Shown one piece after another: positions 34,021-42,386 of a DNA stretch of 64,000 nt. Within the stretch, counting starts at the first letter, position 1. Each line of letters begins with the position of its first letter. The translations under genes were made by a program, and so were the position numbers. The notes under the pieces were generated by a model. That model did no database searches, had not been told where the DNA came from, and saw nothing but the letters and a program-made list of their open reading frames with translations. This DNA comes from JAVVTQ01 sp036653595 (GTDB lineage: Bacteria > Bacillota > Clostridia > Oscillospirales > Ruminococcaceae), in assembly GCA_036653595.1 (NCBI GenBank), contig JAVVTQ010000006.1, positions 3,488 through 67,487 of the forward strand. The letters run 5' to 3'.

Positions 34021-34888
34021 GTTTGTCGTCACCGAAGAGTACGATGGGCGCAGGCTTTTTGTTTTTCTGAGAGGGCAGGGGGTATCGGCATCTCAGATAA
34101 GGAGCGTCAAATACGATGAGGACGGTATCAGCGTAAATGGAAAGCGCGCCAAAACAAATCAAATTGTGAGAAAAAACGACTCAGTCGCGGTAAAGCATCC
34201 GGAGTCGTCGACGGTGCTTGTCCCGTGCGCCGATATTGTGCCCATCGTGTATGAGAGCGATGAGGCGATCGTATTTGACAAGCCGGCAGGCATGGCAACT
34301 CACCCAACGCGCAATCAGCCCGAGGGCACGCTGGCAAACGTATTTGCACGAATAATGCTGCAAAGAGGTGTCGGTGCAACTTTCAGGCCTGTGAACAGAT
34401 TGGACAAAAACACATCAGGGCTCGTGCTTGTGGCAAAGAGCAGGTTCGCAACGGAAAAGCTGCTTAAAAGCGCGCGAAAAAAGTACGCAGCCGTCGCCGA
34501 GGGAACATTTGAAGCAAAAGAGGAAACGGTCAACATGCCCATCGCGAGATGCGGCGATTCGATTATAAAGCGCTGTGTTTCCGAGAACGGCGACAGGAGC
34601 GTGACACACTTTGCAGTGGTGGGAGAGGGCGGCGGACACAGCCTCCTTGAGGTCGAGATTTTTACCGGGCGCACCCATCAAATCAGAGTTCATATGAGCT
34701 GGCTTTGCCACCCTCTCGCGGGAGATTCATTATACGGCGGCTCTGACAGGCTTATCGCGAGGCAAGCTCTGCACTGCAAGGAGCTCTCCTTTACGGAACC
34801 GATTTCAAAAAAAGAAATTGCACTTAAAAGCCCCATGCCGCGCGATATGGAGGCGCTCATAAAAAGCTTGGATATTTCCGATAAATAG
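34013..34888 (+). CDS. RluA-family pseudouridine synthase
   Basis: RNA-modifying enzyme of 291 residues that isomerises uridine in rRNA or tRNA. An S4-like N-terminal segment (about 12-65) is followed by the catalytic domain. The active-site aspartate is in RPVNRLDKNTSGLVL near residue 128, and a conserved FTGRTHQIRVH near residue 220 follows. It overlaps the PH-protein gene by eight bases; the link is probably transcriptional convenience. The exact target (RluC-, RluD- or YjbO-like) is not clear. Confidence 0.9.
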   Translation: MLEFVVTEEYDGRRLFVFLRGQGVSASQIRSVKYDEDGISVNGKRAKTNQIVRKNDSVAVKHPESSTVLVPCADIVPIVYESDEAIVFDKPAGMATHPTRNQPEGTLANVFARIMLQRGVGATFRPVNRLDKNTSGLVLVAKSRFATEKLLKSARKKYAAVAEGTFEAKEETVNMPIARCGDSIIKRCVSENGDRSVTHFAVVGEGGGHSLLEVEIFTGRTHQIRVHMSWLCHPLAGDSLYGGSDRLIARQALHCKELSFTEPISKKEIALKSPMPRDMEALIKSLDISDK

Positions 34889-34953
34889 ACTTGTGCCACG
34901 GCTTTTCAAATTTACAGAATCTTCCATAGAAAAATATACACAGGCACAAATGG

Positions 34954-34982
34954 TTGAAAAAAACACCGTCATATAGTATAAT
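34954..34982 (+). promoter_or_regulatory. Predicted sigma-A promoter of the LysM/G5/M23 gene
   Basis: TTGAAA (34954-34959) and TATAAT (34977-34982) with a 17-base spacer, 56 bases before the start codon. Confidence 0.85.
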
Positions 34983-35038
34983 AACACTATCTTTACGATG
35001 AATTTTAATAATCTGTTATATAAAAAGGAGCTATGGTT

Positions 35039-36799
35039 ATGGGAATACGAACGACCAAAAGCTCGTCTTTCATAGGGCGCAGACATTCGCTCAGACCGCA
35101 TAGGCGGCAAAAACTCAGTATAAGACGGCTTATCGCATTTTTAATACAGTACGCGCAGGATCAGTTCTACTACATCGGCGCTGTTGTTGAGCGCGACTTT
35201 AAAAACTGTGTCCGCGCGCTGCGCAAAGGTTCCAAAAAGCTCTTTGCTTTTTTGTGGCGCTGCATATGCGCTGTCGGACGGATTATATACAAATTCTCGG
35301 CAGCGATTTTTCACGATATCGCCGCGCCGTTTAAAAAGGCAGCCAGAAGCATCAAAAGCCTCGGCATTGTGCTAAAAAGCGCAAAGGGACGCGGCTTTGC
35401 TTTCAAAATGAACCGTGTCAAACAGTTTTTCAAGTATGGCTGGCTTTGGAACAAGCATCTTGTGATGAGGTTCTTCAACTATTTTCTGCCTGTCGCCAGT
35501 TTGGCGGTTTGCGTGGCTGTAGTGATAACGGTGGTGAACCTGAACTATTCGCTCGAGGTCACATATAACGGTCAGCAAGTGGGCTATGTCGCGGACAGCA
35601 ACGTCTTTGACTCGGCTTGTAAAATAATTCAAAACAGGATAATCGTCAAAAATGACAAGACATGGAGCTCGGATGCAGAGCTGCGGATTGCCGTGGCAGG
35701 AAGCGAGCAGCTGGCGTCGCAGGATGTTATGGCAAACTCGCTGCTCTCTGTGTCGGGAACCGAAATAGTAGAGGCCACCGGCCTTTATATCGGCGGTGTG
35801 TTTCAGGGTGCGACCTCTGCACCGGCACTTTTGCAGGAAACGCTCGACGAGATTATCAGACCATATAAAGAGCAGGCAAGCTTCGACCCCGAAATTGTTG
35901 TGAAATTCTCGCGCGATGTGGAGCTGATACCGGGAATATACCCGGCGGGCAGCGTCAAGTCCATCGATGATTTGCTCAACCTAATACGCTCTCCCGATGC
36001 GCAGGACCGTTATTATGAAGTTTCTGCCGGCGAGAGTGCAAAGGAAATCGCGCTCAAGAACGGACTTACGCTTGAAAAGCTGCAAGAGCTCAATCCCGAC
36101 GCGGATATGAACCTCACAGAGGGCACAAATCTGCTTATCGCGAGAGCAGAGCCGCTTCTCAGCATCAAGACTGTCAAACAGCTGACGTATACGGAGTCCA
36201 TCGCATATGAAACGACAGCTATAAAGGATTCGCGCTTCTATGTCGGTTATCTGTGGATGGTTTCTACAGGAGAGGCAGGAGAGCGCACTCTTACCGCCGA
36301 GATTGAATATGAAAACGGCGAGGAGATTTCGCGCACAATAATATCAAACGTCGTGACCAGACCGCCTATCAACCAGGAAATCATAGTCGGCTCTAAGCTT
36401 CAAGAGGGCCAGACCTCAGTGTCGGTCGGTACAGGTCAGCTTTCTTGGCCCACCGGCGCGGGATACTCAATTTCACGTGGCTGGACCAGCTACCACTTTG
36501 GCATAGATATCGCGGCGGCGTACGGCACCCCGATTTATGCCGCTGACAACGGAACTGTTACGATTTCCACAACTTTGCCGTGGGACTACGGCACATATGT
36601 CATGATAGACCATGGCAACGGAATGTCCACGGTTTACGGACACAACAGCGCTAACCTGGTCGAGGTCGGAGACGTTGTGGCTCGCGGTCAGCTCATCGGC
36701 TTGATGGGCTCAACGGGAAACTCAACCGGCAACCACTGCCATTTTGAGGTGAGACTGCAAGGCGTGCGCGTTGACCCGGCTATATACCTCTACGGATAG
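35039..36799 (+). CDS. LysM-G5-M23 cell-wall endopeptidase
   Basis: Membrane-anchored peptidoglycan hydrolase of 586 residues. A very basic cytoplasmic N-terminus of about 135 residues precedes one helix (about 143-165). A long outside region follows with LysM (about 325-372), G5 (about 375-450) and an M23 LytM domain (about 460-586). The metal residues are intact: H and D in YHFGIDIA, H in TVYGHN and HxH in GNHCHFEV. The ATG at 35039 is eight bases from AAGGAG, whereas the ATG six bases earlier is too close. The 135-residue basic cytoplasmic leader is longer than usual for this architecture. Followed by murA. Confidence 0.9.
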   Translation: MGIRTTKSSSFIGRRHSLRPHRRQKLSIRRLIAFLIQYAQDQFYYIGAVVERDFKNCVRALRKGSKKLFAFLWRCICAVGRIIYKFSAAIFHDIAAPFKKAARSIKSLGIVLKSAKGRGFAFKMNRVKQFFKYGWLWNKHLVMRFFNYFLPVASLAVCVAVVITVVNLNYSLEVTYNGQQVGYVADSNVFDSACKIIQNRIIVKNDKTWSSDAELRIAVAGSEQLASQDVMANSLLSVSGTEIVEATGLYIGGVFQGATSAPALLQETLDEIIRPYKEQASFDPEIVVKFSRDVELIPGIYPAGSVKSIDDLLNLIRSPDAQDRYYEVSAGESAKEIALKNGLTLEKLQELNPDADMNLTEGTNLLIARAEPLLSIKTVKQLTYTESIAYETTAIKDSRFYVGYLWMVSTGEAGERTLTAEIEYENGEEISRTIISNVVTRPPINQEIIVGSKLQEGQTSVSVGTGQLSWPTGAGYSISRGWTSYHFGIDIAAAYGTPIYAADNGTVTISTTLPWDYGTYVMIDHGNGMSTVYGHNSANLVEVGDVVARGQLIGLMGSTGNSTGNHCHFEVRLQGVRVDPAIYLYG

Positions 36800-36831
36800 A
36801 AAGACAATACGCAAAAAGGGGCTTTTGGGAG

Positions 36832-38118
36832 TTGGAGCAATACGTTATTCAAGGCGGATGTCGGCTAAAGGGAACGGTTGATATAAGCGGTGCAAAAAAT
36901 GCCGCTGTGGCAATATTGCCGGCGACAATTGTGTCAGATGGCATTTGCATCGTTGAAAATGTGCCATATATAAGCGATGTAACCATCATGACCGACATCC
37001 TTGCCGACATGGGCGCTTCTGTCAGGCCGCTTGACAAGCACTCATATTCAATTGACACCAATGGAATACGCACACACGAAATAGTACATGAGATGTCGCG
37101 CCATATGCGCGCCTCATACTATTTTTTGGGTGCTCTGCTTACAAAGTTCGGAAAAGCGCGCGTGCCGCTTCCTGGCGGCTGCAATCTTGGAGCGCGCCCA
37201 ATAGATCAACATTTGAAGGCATTTGCGGCGCTGGGCTGCGAGGTGTCTGTTTCGCACGGCATAGTTGATGTTTCCTGTCCTGACAGAATGCGCGGCGCAC
37301 ACATTTTTTTCGATACCGTCTCGGTCGGCACAACGATAAACGCAATACTTGCGTCCGTGAAAGCCGAGGGGCAGACGATTCTCGAAAATGTGGCTAAGGA
37401 GCCGCACATAGTCGATGTCGCCAACTTTTTGAATTCTATGGGCGCGGATGTCCGCGGCGCAGGAACAGACGTGATTAAAATAAGAGGTGTGGACTATCTG
37501 CGCGGGACGCATTATTCTATAATCCCGGATCAGATTGAGGCCGGAACATACATGGCTGCGGCCGTGGCAACCGGCGGCGATGTCATAATAAACAAAGTCA
37601 CGCCAAAGCACCTGGAATCAATAACCTCGCGTCTTCTGCGCGCAGGTGCGAGCGTCGAGGAATACGAGGAGTCACTGCGCATATACCGCACAGCGCCGAT
37701 AACACCGACAAATATAAAGACAATGCCTCACCCCGGATTTCCCACCGACATGCAGCCGCAGATGGCTGTTGTGTTGGCACTCGCCGAGGGAACATCAATC
37801 ATAACCGAGGGCGTTTGGGACAACCGCTTTAAATATGTGGACGAGCTTCGCCGTATGGGCGCCAATATTCAAGTGGACGGCAAGGTGGCAGTCATTGAGG
37901 GTGTGGAGTGTCTGACGGCCGCGCCCGTAAAGGCGACTGATTTGCGCGCGGGCGCCGCGATGATAATTGCGGGTCTTGCGGCAGAAGGCGAGACACATAT
38001 TGAGGATATTTATCATGTCGAACGCGGATATGAGGACGTTGTCGAGAAATTTCGCGCTCTGGGAGCAGATATAAAAAAAGTCGAAGACGACAATTACATC
38101 ATGATGCAGGCCAATTGA
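36832..38118 (+). CDS. murA: UDP-N-acetylglucosamine 1-carboxyvinyltransferase
   Basis: First committed enzyme of peptidoglycan synthesis, of 428 residues, transferring enolpyruvate from PEP to UDP-GlcNAc; the target of fosfomycin. Key features are GAKNAAVAI near residue 20 and the active-site cysteine in PLPGGCNLGARPID near residue 118. The cysteine is present, so fosfomycin binding is not ruled out by sequence. The likely start is a TTG at 36832. Positioned 32 bases after the M23 gene and followed by a hairpin before yycJ. Confidence 0.95.
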   Translation: MEQYVIQGGCRLKGTVDISGAKNAAVAILPATIVSDGICIVENVPYISDVTIMTDILADMGASVRPLDKHSYSIDTNGIRTHEIVHEMSRHMRASYYFLGALLTKFGKARVPLPGGCNLGARPIDQHLKAFAALGCEVSVSHGIVDVSCPDRMRGAHIFFDTVSVGTTINAILASVKAEGQTILENVAKEPHIVDVANFLNSMGADVRGAGTDVIKIRGVDYLRGTHYSIIPDQIEAGTYMAAAVATGGDVIINKVTPKHLESITSRLLRAGASVEEYEESLRIYRTAPITPTNIKTMPHPGFPTDMQPQMAVVLALAEGTSIITEGVWDNRFKYVDELRRMGANIQVDGKVAVIEGVECLTAAPVKATDLRAGAAMIIAGLAAEGETHIEDIYHVERGYEDVVEKFRALGADIKKVEDDNYIMMQAN

Positions 38119-38130
38119 TTGCGACAAAAC

Positions 38131-38166
38131 GGCGAAGGACCGCAAGGTTCTTCGCCTGTATTTTAA
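38131..38166 (+). terminator. Hairpin between murA and yycJ (possible attenuator)
   Basis: GGCGAAGGACC pairs with GGTTCTTCGCC around a GCAA tetraloop, with one G-T pair. It is followed by TGTATTTTA, a weak T tract, so termination is probably partial. Confidence 0.6.
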
Positions 38167-38177
38167 AGGGAGAGTCT

Positions 38178-38969
38178 ATGGCAAAGTTCGCGACGCTATA
38201 CAGCGGAAGCTCCGGCAACTGCACGGCGGTATATGAAAAAGGGAAAGCAATATTGATCGATATGGGGGCGAGCTGCAAGCGAACGGTCGGCGCGCTTCAA
38301 ATACTTGGGCTGTCGGCCGACGACGTCGAGGCCGTATTTGTCACACACGAGCACTCGGACCATATCGCGGGGCTTGCGATATTTCTAAAATACCACAAGG
38401 TGCCCCTTTACACCAGCGCGGCGACGCTGTCATATCTGAAGCTGCATGCGCTTATTCCAAAAGACTGTGAGTGTCACGCAATCGACGGTGCAGACCTTGT
38501 CACGGTGGGGCCGTTCTCGGTGCGCGCATTTTGCACAAGCCATGACAGCGCAGATTGCTGCGGTTACAGGATTGCGCTTCCCTCAGGAGGAGAGATTGCC
38601 GTGGCAACCGACCTCGGGGTTGTCTCGGAGGATGTTTATGACAATATCAGCGGCTGCGAGCTCGTCGCACTTGAGTCGAATTATGATGAGAACATGCTTC
38701 GCTTCGGGCCATATCCCGCGTATCTCAAAGCGCGCATAATGTCTTCGCAGGGACATCTTTCAAATTCGGACTGCGCTAAAACGGCGGCGAGACTTGCCGA
38801 ATCAGGAACAAAAAGGCTGGTGCTGATGCATTTGAGCAAGGAGAACAACGAGCCGCAAATCGCACTGACTTCGTGTTTTTCGATGCTTGAAAACTATGGC
38901 TTTTCACAGGAGGACTTTTGCGTCTACATAGCGCCCAGAAACGATGTCGGCGAAATACTGGAGCTTTGA
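38178..38969 (+). CDS. MBL-fold exonuclease-like protein YycJ/WalJ
   Basis: Metallo-beta-lactamase fold protein of 263 residues of the YycJ/WalJ group, with reported roles in DNA repair and linked in some Firmicutes to the WalKR cell-wall regulators. It starts with the typical TLYSGSSGNCTAV and carries the metal motif VTHEHSDHIAGL near residue 60; further ligands lie in ATDLGV and SQGHLSN. ATG at 38178 behind AAAGGGAGAG. The WalKR kinase and regulator are not in the window. It is followed by rlmH 12 bases later. Confidence 0.9.
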   Translation: MAKFATLYSGSSGNCTAVYEKGKAILIDMGASCKRTVGALQILGLSADDVEAVFVTHEHSDHIAGLAIFLKYHKVPLYTSAATLSYLKLHALIPKDCECHAIDGADLVTVGPFSVRAFCTSHDSADCCGYRIALPSGGEIAVATDLGVVSEDVYDNISGCELVALESNYDENMLRFGPYPAYLKARIMSSQGHLSNSDCAKTAARLAESGTKRLVLMHLSKENNEPQIALTSCFSMLENYGFSQEDFCVYIAPRNDVGEILEL

Positions 38970-38981
38970 GGGAGGGTAAAT

Positions 38982-39461
38982 ATGCTGACTATTGAGATAA
39001 TTTGCGTTGGAAAGCTAAACCAATCCTTTCTGGCCGACGGCTGTGCGGAGTATGTCAAGCGCCTCATGCCCTTTACAAAAATCCTCTTGACAGAGCTGCC
39101 CGAGGAAAAGCTGCAAAGCTCCAATAGGGGCGCAGAGCTGCAAGTGATTGACAAAGAGAGCGACAGGATTCTAGCACGGCTTGCAAAGACACGGGCACAC
39201 TGCGCGGCGCTCTGCGTAGAGGGCGAGCAGAAATCGAGCGAGGAACTTGCGCAATATCTCGAAAAGGTGTCGATGAATTTTTCGCACCTGACATTTGTCA
39301 TCGGGGGGTCCTTGGGACTGTCGCAGAAGCTCAAAGAGAGCGCCGACATAAGGCTCTCCATGTCAAAAATGACATTTCCCCACCAGCTGGCGCGGCTTAT
39401 GCTCCTAGAGCAGCTGTACAGAGCTGTGACAATCAACGAGAACATAAAATATCACAAATGA
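38982..39461 (+). CDS. rlmH: 23S rRNA pseudouridine-1915 N3-methyltransferase
   Basis: SPOUT-class RNA methyltransferase of 159 residues that modifies helix 69 of 23S rRNA. The SAM-binding knot is visible as FVIGGSLGLS near residue 105 and MTFPHQLARLMLLEQLYRA at the C-terminus, both diagnostic. ATG behind GAGGGAGGGTAAAT. It lies in the common Firmicutes order yycJ-rlmH and its stop is a few bases before the adenine deaminase start. Confidence 0.96.
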   Translation: MLTIEIICVGKLNQSFLADGCAEYVKRLMPFTKILLTELPEEKLQSSNRGAELQVIDKESDRILARLAKTRAHCAALCVEGEQKSSEELAQYLEKVSMNFSHLTFVIGGSLGLSQKLKESADIRLSMSKMTFPHQLARLMLLEQLYRAVTINENIKYHK

Positions 39462-39469
39462 GGTTGACT

Positions 39470-41182
39470 ATGAACTGCGATATTCTTTTTTATAATGGAA
39501 CGATATTCAACACCACTTTCAAAAAATTCTACAATGGCTTTTTTGCAACAAGGGACGGCTGCGTGCTGAGAATGGGCGAGGGGGAGCCACCCGCTTCGCT
39601 CGACGCCAAGCAAAAGGTCAATCTGCGAAAAAAAACCGTTGTGCCGGGACTTATTGATGTGCATATGCACATCGAGAGCAGTATGCTTGTGCCGCTCTGC
39701 TTTGCCGACGAGCTTGTCAAGCACGGTATCACGACGATAGTGAGCGAACCGCACGAGATGGCAAACGTGGCCGGCGCAGACGGAATATTCGCCATGATAA
39801 ACGCCGGAAAAGGAGCGCCGTTGGATATATATTACGGCGCGCCAAGCTCTGTTCCCTCGACAAGCCTCGAGCTTGAGACGACGGGTGGCGTTATCGACAC
39901 GGAGGATTTGGCCGCGCTGCTCGCAAACCCGGACGTAAAATGCCTCGGAGAGGTCATGAACACGCGAGATGTCGTGTACAACAAGAGCGGAAAAACGAAC
40001 GGTATAATTCGCGAATTCAAACGTCTCGACCCGCGTCTGCCCAGAGAGGGTCACTGTCCGCGTCTCGTCGGTGACGAGCTTGCGGAATATCTTTTTGAGG
40101 GCGTGGATTCAGACCACACAGACCACACCATGGAGGAGTTTAAAGAGAGATATTTCAACGGTATGTTTGTTGAAATTCAGGACAAGACACTGACCAAGGA
40201 GCTTGTGGATTATGTCGAGAAAAATGATTTATACACAGACACTGCGCTTGTAACTGACGATGTCATGGCTGATGAATTTGTCAGAGACGGTGGTCTTGAC
40301 TATATCGTAAGGCGCGCGATTGCGCTGGGAATGAGCCCCGAGAACGCGATATACTGCGCTACAAAGACCCCGGCTGTCAGGATGCTTTTAAATGACCGCG
40401 GCGACCTGCGTCCCGGAAAGCTGGCCGATTTTGCGGTGCTGTCAGATTTAAATGCCTTTTGTGTCGAACAGACATATAAAAAAGGGAACTGTGTTTTTGA
40501 CAGAGAGTCACACGAGGAGAAAAAACGCGGAAGACCGTCGTTTGACGAAAGCTATTTTCATTCGGTTAAGCTCGAAAAAATAGGCGAAGATGATTTTACT
40601 ATAGAGTGTGCCAAAGAGCGCGCGCAGTGCCGCGTAATAGAAACATGCAGTGACTCCACTGCCACGCGCATGGTGCTTTGCGACATGAAGTCGGTCGGGG
40701 GGCAGCTGCTCTGGGAAAACAGTGAAATTCTTCAAGTAAAGGTCTTCGAGCGCTATGGCATCAACAAAAACAGCGCCTGCGGCCTTGTGACGGGTGCTCT
40801 GATAAAGCACGGCGCAATTGCGTCGACATATTGCCATGACCATCATAATCTGATTGTCGCAGGCTCCACAAAGTGCGATATGGCGATTGCCTCTAACTGT
40901 GTCATCGAAATGAGCGGCGGGCTGGCGGTCGTCTTGGACGGAAAGGTCATCGCAAAGGCGGCTCTGCCCATCGGCGGAATATTGAGCGACAAACCGGCCG
41001 TCGAATTTGCAAAGGATATCGAGAATGTGACGGCGGCGATGAGGTCGCTCGGCTATGACCACTATGATCCCATCATGAGCTTCTGCACGCTGTCGCTGCC
41101 TGTCAGCCCGGACCTCAAGATAACAGATGTCGGACTTATTGAGGTCAAGACACAGAAAAAAGTCGATTTATTTGTAGAATAG
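39470..41182 (+). CDS. ade: Adenine deaminase
   Basis: Metal-dependent amidohydrolase of 570 residues that converts adenine to hypoxanthine. It carries the metal motif VPGLIDVHMHIESSM near residue 60, SEPHEMANV near residue 88, EGHCPRLVG, SDHTDHT and ALVTDDVMADE near residue 260. The C-terminal extension of about 170 residues is typical of the family. The ATG at 39470 sits behind GAGGTTGACT and was preferred over the ATG at 39458 that overlaps rlmH. Confidence 0.93.
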   Translation: MNCDILFYNGTIFNTTFKKFYNGFFATRDGCVLRMGEGEPPASLDAKQKVNLRKKTVVPGLIDVHMHIESSMLVPLCFADELVKHGITTIVSEPHEMANVAGADGIFAMINAGKGAPLDIYYGAPSSVPSTSLELETTGGVIDTEDLAALLANPDVKCLGEVMNTRDVVYNKSGKTNGIIREFKRLDPRLPREGHCPRLVGDELAEYLFEGVDSDHTDHTMEEFKERYFNGMFVEIQDKTLTKELVDYVEKNDLYTDTALVTDDVMADEFVRDGGLDYIVRRAIALGMSPENAIYCATKTPAVRMLLNDRGDLRPGKLADFAVLSDLNAFCVEQTYKKGNCVFDRESHEEKKRGRPSFDESYFHSVKLEKIGEDDFTIECAKERAQCRVIETCSDSTATRMVLCDMKSVGGQLLWENSEILQVKVFERYGINKNSACGLVTGALIKHGAIASTYCHDHHNLIVAGSTKCDMAIASNCVIEMSGGLAVVLDGKVIAKAALPIGGILSDKPAVEFAKDIENVTAAMRSLGYDHYDPIMSFCTLSLPVSPDLKITDVGLIEVKTQKKVDLFVE

Positions 41183-41396
41183 AATATACAATTTGTAATA
41201 ATCATCAAAATAACACGGAAATTGTCTCCCCTGCACAGAATATGAGGCTTATTTGAAGATACCGCTGACTTCGCCATGTGATAATCGGCGTATCAAGGGA
41301 AAGCGCGCTTGTCGCGGGACAAATATGATTAAGAATAAAAAGTCCTCACCGCCCGGCAATATTGCGAGCAACGGCAAAAAAACGAATTGCAAATAA

Positions 41397-41443
41397 AAAT
41401 CACCTCCGAAAGCAGAACAGAAGCTGCGTTTGGAGGTGATTTT
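41397..41443 (+). promoter_or_regulatory. Hairpin enclosing a perfect Shine-Dalgarno sequence
   Basis: AAATCACCTCC (41397-41407) pairs perfectly with GGAGGTGATTT (41432-41442), and an inner GCAG/CTGC helix extends the arm. The right strand contains GGAGGTGAT, complementary to the end of 16S rRNA. Four bases later lies an ATG. On the minus strand the same arm is followed by T-rich sequence and could act as a terminator. Confidence 0.6.
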
Positions 41444-41446
41444 AGC

Positions 41447-41485
41447 ATGGGAAAAAGGAATGGGACAGTTGCGATAGGGCCGTAA
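41447..41485 (+). CDS. Candidate 12-residue peptide ORF
   Basis: Short ORF MGKRNGTVAIGP followed by TAA, six bases after GGAGGTGAT, the best ribosome binding site in the region. The peptide has no recognised family. It could be a leader peptide whose translation is gated by the hairpin that hides its ribosome site, or a chance ORF. The next gene (DUF4830) begins 187 bases downstream, rather far for simple attenuation. Confidence 0.3.
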   Translation: MGKRNGTVAIGP

Positions 41486-41671
41486 AATAGAAAGAGAGTG
41501 CCTGGTGGCGGCAAAGTGCGCGGACGAATCAACGCGGTCAATTTGCAAAAAAAGCCGCATAAGCTCAAGCGGGCGCCGAAAATCAGGCAGCGGGCGGACT
41601 CTTTGAGAATGGAGCGGCGCGCCGACACATATATATAAAACACCAAGGACATGAATTTGAGGGGTGTTTTG

Positions 41672-42238
41672 ATGTTTGCAGCTTCTGTAGGGAAAAAACA
41701 GCTCGGAAAAGTTATTTTTCTGCTGGTTATTGTGGTAGTCGTCGGACTTGTGGCGATAACCGTGATAGGGAAAATTAAGGATAAAAAAGATGCGTCTGCC
41801 GACATAATGGGTGAAACGGCCGAGCAGCGCGTGGAATATTTGCTTTCGCTGGGCGTTCAGGTTGACACGACAAGCGCGGTGGCAGAGGTTCTGGTGCCAA
41901 AGGAATTTGACGAAAGATTTATAGAATACAACACAATGCTTTTGTCGACAGGCTTCGACCTCTCTTCATACAAGGGCGAAACCGTCAAGAAATGCACGTT
42001 CACCGTCACAAATAAGCCGGAGATGGGCGCCAATGTGAAGGCGGTTTTGCTGGTTCATGAGGGGAAAATAATTGCCGGACATCTGCTGGACGCCACCTCG
42101 GCAAAGATTTATCCGATATATCAGGTATCGTCACCTCCTGCAGAGGAGACAATACTTCCGCAGGCGGCTGCACAAACCTCCGGCGTGCCGTCCTCAGAGA
42201 CAGAGACGTCCGCAGAGCTTAAATGCCCCACGGACTGA
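41672..42238 (+). CDS. DUF4830 domain single-pass membrane protein
   Basis: Protein of 188 residues with a helix at about 12-33, then an outside domain. The segment QRVEYLLSLGVQV near residue 50 and PKEFDERFIEYN near 77 are the DUF4830 cues. A Pro/Ser/Thr-rich tail ends the protein. The function of the family is unknown. The ATG at 41672 follows GAGGGGTGTTTTG; an ATG 21 bases upstream has a poorer site. Monocistronic. Confidence 0.78.
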   Translation: MFAASVGKKQLGKVIFLLVIVVVVGLVAITVIGKIKDKKDASADIMGETAEQRVEYLLSLGVQVDTTSAVAEVLVPKEFDERFIEYNTMLLSTGFDLSSYKGETVKKCTFTVTNKPEMGANVKAVLLVHEGKIIAGHLLDATSAKIYPIYQVSSPPAEETILPQAAAQTSGVPSSETETSAELKCPTD

Positions 42239-42280
42239 GTAAAGCTAGGTCAAAAACAGGCCGAAGCGATTAGTCGCTGT

Positions 42281-42328
42281 AAAAAAGCTGAAGGCTGCTG
42301 CGCCGTGAATGCATGCGAAACAGCCTTC
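42281..42328 (-). terminator. Intrinsic terminator of the cyclophilin gene
   Basis: On the minus strand GAAGGCTG (42328-42321) pairs with CAGCCTTC (42297-42290) and is followed by AGCTTTTTT. The T run lies on the minus-strand side, after the leftward cyclophilin gene. Confidence 0.65.
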
Positions 42329-42386
42329 TCACTTCGGCAAAACATTCAAGCGCGGCTGCCGCCTTTATGTCATGCGGCAACAGAAA

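Larger units (their letters stand above)
41183..41671. other. 489-base gap with one hairpin and mini-ORF
   Basis: No normal-sized gene is supported. The left part (41183-41396) shows nothing I recognise. The centre holds the hairpin and mini-ORF given separately. The right part (41486-41671) is purine-rich, with a perfect 10-base palindrome CGGCGCGCCG at 41615-41624 and an AT-rich ATATATATAAAA block at 41629-41640 that may be the -10 region for the DUF4830 gene. Confidence 0.5.

Noticed and set aside
41249..41560. 103-residue minus-strand ORF in the 0.5 kb gap after adenine deaminase
   Set aside because: It runs across the perfect hairpin, has no ribosome site and low-complexity composition with no family resemblance.
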